Assembly (NCBI GenBank): GCA_016936035.1
Contig: JAFGPU010000317.1
Location: 1 to 16,827 of the forward strand
DNA length: 16,827 nucleotides
Direction: 5' to 3'
From: Acidimicrobiales bacterium
Lineage (GTDB): Bacteria; Actinomycetota; Acidimicrobiia; Acidimicrobiales; VFJN01
In this document: piece after piece, positions 7,613-14,420 of the stretch
How positions within the stretch are numbered: the stretch's first letter is position 1
How the letters are laid out: each line of letters opens with the position of its first letter
Translations under genes and position numbers: made by a program
The notes under the pieces: model-generated
What the model saw: the letters and a program-made list of their open reading frames with translations, nothing else
Told to the model about the DNA's origin: nothing
The model's database searches: none

Positions 7613-8845
7613 ATGGGCCGCTTCCTCTTCGTGGTGCCGCCGCTCGCCGGCCACACCAACCCGACGGTCTCCGTCGGGCACGAGCTCGGGCGACGTGGCC
7701 ACGCGGTCGCGTGGACCGGGCACCCCGAGGTGGTGCCCGACCTGATCGGCCCGGGTGCGAGGTTCCTGCCCGTCGACGACGCGGTGCCCGCCGAGGTCGT
7801 GGCGGCGGTGGCCGAGCGATCTTCGGGGCTGCGCGGCCCCGCGGCGCTGCGCTTCCTGTGGCGCGACGTCCTCATGCCCCTGGCACGCACGATGACCCCC
7901 GGCGTCGAGCAGGCCGTGGACGGGTTCGCTCCCGACGTGTTGGTGGTCGACCAACAGGCCCTCGCGGGCGCGGCGGTGGCCGAGCGTCGGGGCCTGCCGT
8001 GGGCCACCTCGGCCACGACCTCCGCCGAGCTGACCGATCCCCTGGCCACGATGGGCAGGGTGGGCGAGTGGGTGCGGGGCCTGATGGTCGACTACCTGCA
8101 CGAGGCGGGGCTGACCCGGCGGGCCGCCGACGCGATCGACCCGCGGTTCTCGCCCCACCTGCTCGTGGCGTTCACGACGGCGGCCCTGGTGGGCCCGCTG
8201 CCGATGCCCGACCACTACGCCCTGGTGGGACCCTCGTTCGCCGGGCGGCACGACCCGACGCCGTTCCCCTGGGAGTGGCTCCGCTCCGGCACCCCGCTGG
8301 TGCTGGTCTCGCTGGGCACGCTCAACTGGCAGGACGGTGCGCGCTTCTTCGCCCGGGCGGTCGAGGCGCTGGAGGGCATGGACGCCCAGGGCGTGGTTGT
8401 CGCCCCGCCCGACCTGGTCGAGCGCGTCCCGGCGAACGTGCTCGTGCGACCGCGCGTACCGCAGCTGACCCTGCTGCCGCGCACGTCCGCAGTGATCAGC
8501 CACGGCGGGCACAACACGGTGTGCGAAGCGCTCGCTCACGGGCTGCCGCTGGTGGTGGCGCCGATCCGTGACGATCAGCCGATCATCGCCGAGCAGGTGG
8601 TCGCCGCCGGGGCCGGCGTGCGGGTCCGCTTCGGGCGGGTGGGGGCCGACGGCCTGCGAGCTGCCCTCGACACCGTCATGGGCGACCCCTCGTACCGCCG
8701 GGGGGCCGAACGGGTGCAGCGCTCGTTCACCGAGGCGGGGGGCGCGCCGGCGGCCGCCGAGCGTCTCGAGGGGCTCCTCGGACGGCGGGCCGCGGGCGCT
8801 GCGTCCCGGGGCGCGATCAGGAAGGGGACGGCGACATGGAACTGA
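7613..8845 (+). CDS. GT1-family glycosyltransferase (MGT / zeaxanthin-glucosyltransferase type)
   Basis: 410 residues, ATG start directly abutting the hydrolase stop (TGAATG), with GGGGG seven bases before it. It has the two-domain GT-B architecture: N-terminal acceptor domain with GHTNP (His14 as catalytic base) and VVDQQA (Asp112/Asp113 region), then the C-terminal nucleotide-sugar domain with LVSLGT at 231-236 and the GT1 signature around 295-322 (SHGGHNTVCEALAHG, then LPLVVAPIRDDQ, including the terminal Asp-Gln pair that contacts the sugar). Length is normal for the family. These enzymes move a sugar from a nucleotide donor to a hydroxyl of a hydrophobic acceptor such as a macrolide, sterol or carotenoid. 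In this operon the likely acceptor is the polyketide or acyl product. Donor sugar cannot be read from sequence, and no deoxysugar biosynthesis gene is present in the window. Confidence 0.93.
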   Translation: MGRFLFVVPPLAGHTNPTVSVGHELGRRGHAVAWTGHPEVVPDLIGPGARFLPVDDAVPAEVVAAVAERSSGLRGPAALRFLWRDVLMPLARTMTPGVEQAVDGFAPDVLVVDQQALAGAAVAERRGLPWATSATTSAELTDPLATMGRVGEWVRGLMVDYLHEAGLTRRAADAIDPRFSPHLLVAFTTAALVGPLPMPDHYALVGPSFAGRHDPTPFPWEWLRSGTPLVLVSLGTLNWQDGARFFARAVEALEGMDAQGVVVAPPDLVERVPANVLVRPRVPQLTLLPRTSAVISHGGHNTVCEALAHGLPLVVAPIRDDQPIIAEQVVAAGAGVRVRFGRVGADGLRAALDTVMGDPSYRRGAERVQRSFTEAGGAPAAAERLEGLLGRRAAGAASRGAIRKGTATWN

Positions 8846-9888
8846 CGACCGATGGTGGGCCGCTCGTGGGCGACGGCGGGCGCGCCGAGGTCGGTCCCGG
8901 CGGCGTCGCGGCGCGCGCCGTGGCCGAGAGCGCCAGGGCGGCATTGGTGGACGATCCCATCCTGGCCGAGCCGCCGAGGCCCGCGGTCGACGGGTACGGG
9001 CCGGGGGCCTTCACCTGCCGGCTCGCCGGCGGCGGCCACGGGGCCTGGGCCGCACCCGTCGTGGTGCGGGTGGCGCCGCTGCCGGACCTGCGCCGCGAGC
9101 GGGCCTGGCACCGGTTCTGCGGTGACCACGGGTGTGCGGTGCCCGACGTCGTCGGCCTGGTGGAGTCCGACCGCGGGGACCTCGGGGCCCTCGTTGTCGC
9201 CCAGGGCGGATCGGTGTCGTTGATGGAGCAGTTCGGGCAGAACCCGACCGCGATCCCGGTCCTGCTGCGGTGGATGGCCGAGGTGCACGCCCGGGTGCAC
9301 GGCCTGCCCGCCGAGGCGGCGCCCCCTGGGCTCGCCAGCGCTCCGCTCGACCACCTCGATCAACTGCTGGCGCGCACCGGTCTCCACGGCCGGTTCGCCG
9401 AGGAGCGAGCCTGGCTCGACGCGCATGCGCCGCCCCCGGCGGCGCGACCGGTGGTCTGCCACGGCGACATGCAGCCCGCGTCGGTGCGGCTCGAGCCGGA
9501 CGAGCCCGACCGCGCCCAGGTGGTCAACTGGTCGGCGGCCCGCGTCGCCGACGCCGAGTACGACGTGGCGGTGACGTTGCTCATGTTCTGGTCCGTGCCG
9601 TACCTGGCCGAGGGCATCGGGCAGCGCAAGATGCTCAAGACGCTGCGCGACGCGATCACCGACGGCTACCGCGCCGCGTACGAGGCCGTCCCGGGCCGCA
9701 GGCCGCTGCACGACGAGCGCCTGCGGTACTGGGGAGCCTTCCATGCACTCACGTGGTCGGTCCGGCTGGCAGCGGCGGATGCCGCCGGGGGCCCCGCCGA
9801 TCCGTGGGACCCGGTGGCGCTCGTCCGGCACGTGGCGTCGTACCGCAAGGACCTCGGTCGACGCTTCGCCCGTCTGGCGCGTGGGTGA
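8836..9888 (+). CDS. Aminoglycoside-phosphotransferase-fold protein with degenerate active site
   Basis: 350 residues, ATG start overlapping the glycosyltransferase stop by 10 nt and preceded by GAAGGGG with an 8 nt spacer. The fold is that of the APH/choline-kinase-like family: a small N-terminal lobe with a beta strand VVVRVAP (75-81), helical middle, then the catalytic-loop sequence CHGDMQPASV (208-217) and VVNWSAARVADAEYD (229-243). His209 and Asp211 of the HGD motif are kept, but the Asn of HGDxxxxN is Ser216, and the metal-binding Asp of the VIDW motif is Asn231. Both usual Mg-ligand side chains are therefore changed. It may be a pseudokinase or scaffold, use a different metal geometry, or have a non-kinase role. 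In its operon position it could act on, bind or protect against the glycosylated product; a resistance role cannot be claimed. Confidence 0.8.
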   Translation: MELTTDGGPLVGDGGRAEVGPGGVAARAVAESARAALVDDPILAEPPRPAVDGYGPGAFTCRLAGGGHGAWAAPVVVRVAPLPDLRRERAWHRFCGDHGCAVPDVVGLVESDRGDLGALVVAQGGSVSLMEQFGQNPTAIPVLLRWMAEVHARVHGLPAEAAPPGLASAPLDHLDQLLARTGLHGRFAEERAWLDAHAPPPAARPVVCHGDMQPASVRLEPDEPDRAQVVNWSAARVADAEYDVAVTLLMFWSVPYLAEGIGQRKMLKTLRDAITDGYRAAYEAVPGRRPLHDERLRYWGAFHALTWSVRLAAADAAGGPADPWDPVALVRHVASYRKDLGRRFARLARG

Positions 9889-9892
9889 ACGG

Positions 9893-11812
9893 GTGACCCG
9901 TGCCCGCCGCCTCCGGCGGGTCCGGGCAGCCGCCGCGCCGCTCGTGGTCGCGGTGGTGCTGGGCCACGGGGCGGTGCTGCGCCGCCGGCTCTCCGCGATC
10001 GACGTCCTCGGGCCCGGGAGCGAGCGCGGAGACGGACCCGAGGACGAGGAGGTCGACGGGTGCGACGGCGAGCCGGTGGAGCCGACGTACCGCCTGGTCA
10101 CCGCGGCGGGCGTGTCGGTCGACCAGGCAACCGTGCGGGCCGCCCGCCGGTACGCCCAGCGCCGGGGCCTCGATGTGGTCGACCTCGTCCCCGCCGACCT
10201 GCCGGTGGAGCCCTTGCTGGCGCTGGCGTGGCGCATCGTGCCCGGCACGTTCGCCGCGGACCCGCTGGCGACGGGCTTCGGGGCCGACCACGCGCTCGTC
10301 GTCACCGCGGACGTGCTCGCCCGGGCACGCGTCCGCCACCGCGAGGGACTGAGCGCGGTCGACATGCACCTCCTGACGAAGACCCTCAAGCGGTTCGCCC
10401 CCCGGTCGATGGGCCACGTGGTGGCGCCGGGCCTGCGGGCGCGGCCGGCCGAACCGGCGGCGCACCACCGCGCCGGCGTCGAGTCCGCCTACGCCATGGG
10501 CACGCCCTTCATGCTCGCCCTGCGCGCGAGCGGGCTGGCGGTGCTGGGCGGTCGGGCGGTCACCGGTCGGGCCTGGGGCGTGGCCGGCGTCGTCGCGTTC
10601 GGCGCCCAGGCGTGGCTGGCGACCGCCGGCACGCCGTTCCAGCCGCGCGACCTGGCCGTGCGGGTGCCGGTGCGCGTCCCCTGGGCGTTGTGCGACCGGT
10701 CGAGGGCGCTACGGGTGGGGCGGCGCCCGGGCGTCGACGCGGCTGTCGCCGAGCGGCGCGACCGCTACCGGCTGCAGCTCGCGGACGGCATCGAGAAGCT
10801 CTTCGAGCCGCGCCGGTCCGACTGCCCGTCGTGTGGCGACCACCGGCTGACGGTGCGCGTGCGCACAGGGGACATGCTCCAGGGCAAGCCGGGCACCTTC
10901 AGCCTGGAGCAGTGCCGTGGCTGTGGTCACGTCTTCCAGAACCCCCGGCTGACCGTCGAGGGCCTCGAGTTCTACTACGGCGATTTCTACGACGGGGTCG
11001 GCGAGGAGGAGATGGAGCTGCTCGGCGCCACCGGGCGCGAGCAGTACGGGGCGCGGGCGCGGTTCGTGGCCGCGCACGGCACGCCGCGCCGCTGGCTCGA
11101 CGTCGGCGGCGGACACGGGCACTTCAGCCTGGTGGCCCGCGGGATGTGGCCAGCGGCCCGGTTCGACGTCATCGACCTGGCCGAGAGCGTCGAGGTCGCG
11201 GAGCGGCGGGGGTGGGTCGACCGCGCCGAGCGGGGCCTCTTCCCGGACCTCGCGCCCCGGCTCGCCGGTGCGTACGACGTCGTGAGCATGCACCACTACC
11301 TCGAGCACACCCGCGATCCGGGGGCCGAGCTCGACGCAGCCGCCGTGGTCCTCGAGCCCGGCGGCCTGCTGTCGATCGAGATGCCCGATCCGGAGTCGTC
11401 GCTGGCGCGGGTGATGGGTCGGTGGTGGGGCCCGTACCTGCAACCGCAGCACCTCAACATGGTCCCGCTGCGCAACCTGGAGGCGATGCTGGTCGAGCGG
11501 GGGTTCTCGATCGTGGCCCGCCAGCGCGCCGAAGCGCACGAGCCGTGCGACTTCGGGTTCGCGGCCTACATGGTGGCCAACCGCCTCGGGCCGCCGTCGG
11601 ACGTGCCGTGGCGGCCGGCGCCCTCTCGATGGTCGGACCTGCGCCGCAGCGTCGGGTTCAGCGCCGGGATGCCGGTGATCGGACTGGGGCTGGCCCTCGA
11701 TCACCTGATGGCGCCGCTGGTGCCGGTGCTCGGCGCCTCGAACGCGTACCGGGTGCTCGCACGCCGGGCACCGCGGGCGTCGACCCGGCGAGCAGCGGCA
11801 CGGCGGGCCTAG
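9893..11812 (+). CDS. Fusion: unrecognised membrane-associated N-terminal region + zinc ribbon + class I SAM methyltransferase
   Basis: 639 residues from GTG at 9893, 4 nt after the previous stop; an in-frame GTG at 9881 inside the preceding gene is the alternative start, with no better ribosome site. Residues 1-310 are not recognised: a hydrophobic stretch at 15-29, an acidic spacer near 43-63, a mixed alpha/beta-looking part (66-180), then two hydrophobic stretches at about 203-220 and 228-246 that could enter the membrane. A zinc ribbon follows: CPSCG (Cys311, Cys314) and CRGCG (Cys341, Cys344). The methyltransferase core has SAM motif LDVGGGHG at 402-409, an acidic residue after the second strand (VIDLAE), MHHYLEHTRDP, and an LEPGGLLSIEMPD post-I region. 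This ribbon-methyltransferase layout is common in sugar or polyketide tailoring C- and O-methyltransferases. It probably methylates the glycosylated product or its sugar. The extreme C-terminus is an Ala/Arg-rich tail encoded by a tandem repeat. Confidence 0.85.
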   Translation: MTRARRLRRVRAAAAPLVVAVVLGHGAVLRRRLSAIDVLGPGSERGDGPEDEEVDGCDGEPVEPTYRLVTAAGVSVDQATVRAARRYAQRRGLDVVDLVPADLPVEPLLALAWRIVPGTFAADPLATGFGADHALVVTADVLARARVRHREGLSAVDMHLLTKTLKRFAPRSMGHVVAPGLRARPAEPAAHHRAGVESAYAMGTPFMLALRASGLAVLGGRAVTGRAWGVAGVVAFGAQAWLATAGTPFQPRDLAVRVPVRVPWALCDRSRALRVGRRPGVDAAVAERRDRYRLQLADGIEKLFEPRRSDCPSCGDHRLTVRVRTGDMLQGKPGTFSLEQCRGCGHVFQNPRLTVEGLEFYYGDFYDGVGEEEMELLGATGREQYGARARFVAAHGTPRRWLDVGGGHGHFSLVARGMWPAARFDVIDLAESVEVAERRGWVDRAERGLFPDLAPRLAGAYDVVSMHHYLEHTRDPGAELDAAAVVLEPGGLLSIEMPDPESSLARVMGRWWGPYLQPQHLNMVPLRNLEAMLVERGFSIVARQRAEAHEPCDFGFAAYMVANRLGPPSDVPWRPAPSRWSDLRRSVGFSAGMPVIGLGLALDHLMAPLVPVLGASNAYRVLARRAPRASTRRAAARRA

Positions 11813-11857
11813 ACCCGGCGAGCGGGAGGCACCGCGGGCGTGGGCACGGCGAGCGAG
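11767..11857 (+). repeat. Three imperfect 30-31 bp tandem repeats across the methyltransferase stop codon
   Basis: Three head-to-tail units start at 11767, 11797 and 11828, each opening GGCACSGCGGGC and sharing GGCGAGC near the end. Units 1 and 2 both contain GACCCGGCGAGC; units 1 and 3 both contain GGCACCGCGGGCGT. The TAG stop of the methyltransferase (11810-11812) lies in unit 2, where CTAGACC replaces the GTCGACC of unit 1. The repeat therefore spans the last codons and the start of the intergenic region. Confidence 0.7.
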
Positions 11858-11875
11858 GTGGGGGCGGGCGCGCAA

Positions 11876-11919
11876 CGGCGGTGGGATTCGAGGTCCTGGG
11901 CTCCCCGTTCCCACCGCCG
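11876..11919. terminator. Bidirectional rho-independent-type hairpin between convergent operons
   Basis: CGGCGGTGGGA (11876-11886) and TCCCACCGCCG (11909-11919) form a perfect 11-bp stem with a 22-nt loop. It lies 64 nt after the methyltransferase stop and 67 nt beyond the TetR-family gene on the other strand, so it can serve both. There is no U-tract, which is common for terminators in high-GC actinobacteria. Confidence 0.6.
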
Positions 11920-11951
11920 GGCACGCACAGTGTAGACGAACGCCCGCAGAA

Positions 11952-11971
11952 GGGGGCATACATTGACCCCC
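11952..11971 (-). terminator. Small hairpin just past the TetR-family gene
   Basis: Read on the minus strand, GGGGG, a 10-nt AT-richer loop and CCCCC are followed by TTCT, beginning 14 nt after the TetR-family stop. The stem is only 5 bp of G-C pairs. It is a plausible first terminator for the exporter-regulator operon, with the 11-bp hairpin at 11876-11919 behind it. Confidence 0.4.
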
Positions 11972-11985
11972 ACGTCGATAAGTTG

Positions 11986-12603
11986 TCAGTGGCGGGCGGT
12001 CGACACCGGCACCGGCAGGTCGAACCCGGCCGCCAGTTGAGCGAATGCGTCGTCGACGACCTCGACCAGCGGCCCGGGGCGGCCGCGCTCCTGCCAGACG
12101 GACAGGCTGACCTTGAGGGCGCCCACGGCGGCGGCGACCACCAGCGCCGGGTAGGGGTCGAGGTCGGGGTCCAGTCCGGTCCGCCGGGCGATCTCGCCCG
12201 CCAGCTCGCGTTCCACCTCGGTGAACCGGGCGGCGCGCCTGGCCGCCAGCGAGGGGTGCCGCTGGGTGAGGCGGTGGCGTGCCCACAGCTCGTCGGCGGT
12301 CGGCTCGAGGCGGGTGGCCGCCGCGACGGCCATGCCCCGCAGCGCCTCGAGGGGCGACTCGTCCGCCGGGCGGTCCAGGAGGTCGGTGAGCAGCTCCGAC
12401 GCCTCGGAGGGCGCGACACCGGCGATGGCGTCGTCCTTCGAGGCGAAGTAGTTGAAGAACGTTCGGGCCGACACGTCCGCCGCGTCGGCGATCGCCTCGA
12501 CGGTGACGCCGTCGGGGCCGAGCTGCTCCGCCAGCCGCAACGCGGCGGACGACAGCGCCCGCCGTGTCTCCGCCTTCTTGCGCTCGCGCCGTCCTTCGCT
12601 CAT
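11986..12603 (-). CDS. TetR-family transcriptional regulator
   Basis: 205 residues, ATG start at 12603 overlapping the exporter stop by 4 nt (ATGA), so its translation is coupled to the exporter. The N-terminus carries the TetR helix-turn-helix: GVTVEAIADAADVSARTFFNYFASKDD at about residues 32-58, shown here by its key parts VTVEAIADAADVS, the recognition-helix segment ARTFFNYF and the KDD that follows. Residues 70-200 form the variable all-helical ligand and dimer domain, ending in a short polar tail. Length is normal for the family. The usual role is repression of the adjacent transporter gene until a small molecule binds; the candidate operator is the nested palindrome before the exporter. 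The ligand is unknown. It may sense the product of the convergent synthase operon, but only proximity suggests that. Confidence 0.93.
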   Translation of the reverse strand: MSEGRRERKKAETRRALSSAALRLAEQLGPDGVTVEAIADAADVSARTFFNYFASKDDAIAGVAPSEASELLTDLLDRPADESPLEALRGMAVAAATRLEPTADELWARHRLTQRHPSLAARRAARFTEVERELAGEIARRTGLDPDLDPYPALVVAAAVGALKVSLSVWQERGRPGPLVEVVDDAFAQLAAGFDLPVPVSTARH

Positions 12604-14282
12604 CGTTCGCCCCCGTTCGCCCTGCCCACCGCCTCGGCCGGCGACGCGTCGCCGGATTGAGGCGCCCCGTTGTCGCGGTCGCGCCCGACCGGTGCCTCCC
12701 CGTAGTCCACCACGATCGCGGGGTCGCTGACAGCCGCCATGGTGTCCTCGGGGATCGAGGCCTCGACGGGCACCGTGGACGACGCCTCCGCCTCGGCGCG
12801 GGCCGATGCCGACGTCGTCCGCAGGGCCGTCTCCCGGAGCAACCAGGTGAGGAGGAAGCCGACGACGAGCAGGGGGACGGCGTAGCGGAACACCATGGTG
12901 ATGGCGTCGGCGAAGGCGCCCGCGAGCAGAGCCGCCTCGTCTGCCGGCAGCGCGCGGATCTGCTCGGGGGTCATGCCGGTGGGAGCGGCGCCGAGCAGGT
13001 CGGTCAGGCGGGCGCTGAACAGGGCGCCGAAGAGGGCCACGCCCACCGAGCCGCCCACGGCCCGGAAGAACGTGATGGTCGAGGTGGCGACGCCGAGGTC
13101 CTCGACCGGGGCTTCGTTCTGCACGGCCAGGACCAGGATCTGCATGACCATGCCGATGCCGGCACCGAGGAGGGCCATGTAGGCGCCCGACTCCCAGCGG
13201 CTCGAACCGGTGTCGAGGGTCGACAGCAGCAGCATCGCCATGCTGGTGACGGCCATGCCGGCGATGGGGAAGCGCCGGTAGCGGCCGGTGCGGGTGATGA
13301 TCTGCCCGGCGGTGATGGAGGCGACGAGCATCCCACCCATGACCGGGACCAGGAGGAGCCCCGAGTTGCTGGCCGAAGCCCCGTTCGCCACCTGGAGGAA
13401 GGTGGGCAGGTAGGTGATGGCGCCGAACATGGCGACACCGACGATGAAGCTGACCGCGGCGGCGGTGGTGAAGGTGCGGAGGCGGAACAGGCGCAGCGGC
13501 ATGGCGGGCTCGGCCACCCGCCGCTCGACCACCACGAAGCCCAGCGCCAGCACGACGGCGGCGACGCCGAGGCCACGGATGACGGGCGATCCCCAGTCGT
13601 ACTCGGTACCGCCCCAGGTCGTGAGCAGCACGAGGCACACGATGGCGGCCGACAGCAGGGCGGTGCCGACCCAGTCGATGCGCACCTGGCGTCGACGGAC
13701 CGTCCGGGGGAGGACCGCGCTGGTGACGAACAGCGCGAGGATGCCGAGGGGCACGTTGACGTAGAAGACCCAGCGCCACGACAGGTGGTCGGTGAGGAAG
13801 CCGCCGAGCAACGGTCCCGCCACGCTGGCCACGCCGAAGACGGCGCCGAAGTAGCCCTGGTAGCGGCCGCGCTCGCGGGGGCTGACCACATCGGCGATGA
13901 GGGCCATCGCCAGCACGATGAGGCCGCCCGCTCCCACGCCCTGCACGGCGCGGAAGGCGATGAGCTGGCCCATCGACGTGGCGACGCCCGACAGGACGCT
14001 GCCCAACACGAAGATGCAGATGGCCACCTGGAAGAGGCGCTTGCGACCGTAGAGGTCGCCGAGCTTGCCGAACAGCGGGGTCGAGACCGTCTCGGCCAGC
14101 AGGTACGCGGTGACGACCCACGACAGGTGGTCGAGGCCGCCGAGGTCGCCGACGATCGTGGGCAGCGCCGTGGCGACGATCGTCTGGTCGATCGCGGCCA
14201 GAAGCATGCCGAGCATGATCCCGGAGAAGACGACCAGCACCTGCCTGTGCGACAGGGCGGCGGAGGGGGCGTGTGCATCCAT
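12600..14282 (-). CDS. MFS drug:H+ antiporter, DHA2 (EmrB/QacA) family exporter
   Basis: 560 residues, ATG at 14282 with GAGG about 8 nt upstream on the minus strand. It has the length and motifs of the 14-TM DHA2 exporters: motif D1 around AAIDQTIVATALPTI (29-43, Asp32), motif A GKLGDLYGRKR (72-82), motif B RAVQGVGAG (111-119) and antiporter motif C GVASVAGPLLGG (150-161). Hydrophobic segments run up to about residue 500, followed by a cytoplasmic, Ala/Glu/Asp-rich tail of about 55 residues that is longer than in typical relatives. It should sit in the cytoplasmic membrane and exchange protons for an amphipathic or hydrophobic compound. It is the first gene of a two-gene operon with the TetR-family regulator. 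Export of the neighbouring pathway's product is a sensible but unproven role. Confidence 0.94.
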   Translation of the reverse strand: MDAHAPSAALSHRQVLVVFSGIMLGMLLAAIDQTIVATALPTIVGDLGGLDHLSWVVTAYLLAETVSTPLFGKLGDLYGRKRLFQVAICIFVLGSVLSGVATSMGQLIAFRAVQGVGAGGLIVLAMALIADVVSPRERGRYQGYFGAVFGVASVAGPLLGGFLTDHLSWRWVFYVNVPLGILALFVTSAVLPRTVRRRQVRIDWVGTALLSAAIVCLVLLTTWGGTEYDWGSPVIRGLGVAAVVLALGFVVVERRVAEPAMPLRLFRLRTFTTAAAVSFIVGVAMFGAITYLPTFLQVANGASASNSGLLLVPVMGGMLVASITAGQIITRTGRYRRFPIAGMAVTSMAMLLLSTLDTGSSRWESGAYMALLGAGIGMVMQILVLAVQNEAPVEDLGVATSTITFFRAVGGSVGVALFGALFSARLTDLLGAAPTGMTPEQIRALPADEAALLAGAFADAITMVFRYAVPLLVVGFLLTWLLRETALRTTSASARAEAEASSTVPVEASIPEDTMAAVSDPAIVVDYGEAPVGRDRDNGAPQSGDASPAEAVGRANGGER

Positions 14283-14332
14283 GAACCGACCTCGGGGAGG
14301 GGCGCGCCGGGTCTGGCGCAGCGGTCTCCGGG

Positions 14333-14360
14333 AGCCTAGCTAAAGATGCAGTGTGTGCAA
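14333..14360 (-). promoter_or_regulatory. Candidate promoter of the exporter-regulator operon
   Basis: On the minus strand, TTGCAC (14360-14355) and TAGGCT (14338-14333) are separated by 16 nt, close to a sigma-70-type -35/-10 pair, and lie about 50 nt before the exporter ATG. They sit in the only clearly AT-rich island of the 138-nt gap (14283-14420) between kinase and exporter. The rest of the gap shows nothing further that I can support. Confidence 0.45.
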
Positions 14361-14376
14361 CTTTGCAGAAGTGCAT
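14346..14376. promoter_or_regulatory. Candidate TetR operator: nested TGCA palindromes
   Basis: TGCAACTTTGCA at 14356-14367 is an inverted repeat (TGCAA/TTGCA, 2-nt centre). It is nested inside an outer pair ATGCA (14346-14350) and TGCAT (14372-14376) with almost the same centre. Four TGCA words occur within 29 nt at 8-9 nt steps. The site overlaps the proposed -35 box, so a bound regulator would block RNA polymerase. Confidence 0.5.
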
Positions 14377-14420
14377 TTTCCACCGATGGCACGCTGCCCG
14401 GTTCTCTCGCGACGACCGCG

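Noticed and set aside
8836..9888. Calling the APH-fold gene an aminoglycoside or macrolide resistance kinase
   Set aside because: Two of the residues needed for metal-ATP binding are changed, and the operon context points to biosynthesis rather than known resistance.
9743..9892. Upstream start at 9743 for the methyltransferase fusion
   Set aside because: It overlaps the preceding APH-like gene by about 145 nt and adds an Arg/Ser-rich stretch unlike real protein; GTG 9893 fits the operon spacing.
11767..11857. Tandem repeat as a CRISPR array
   Set aside because: The units are contiguous without spacers and are imperfect; no cas gene is present.
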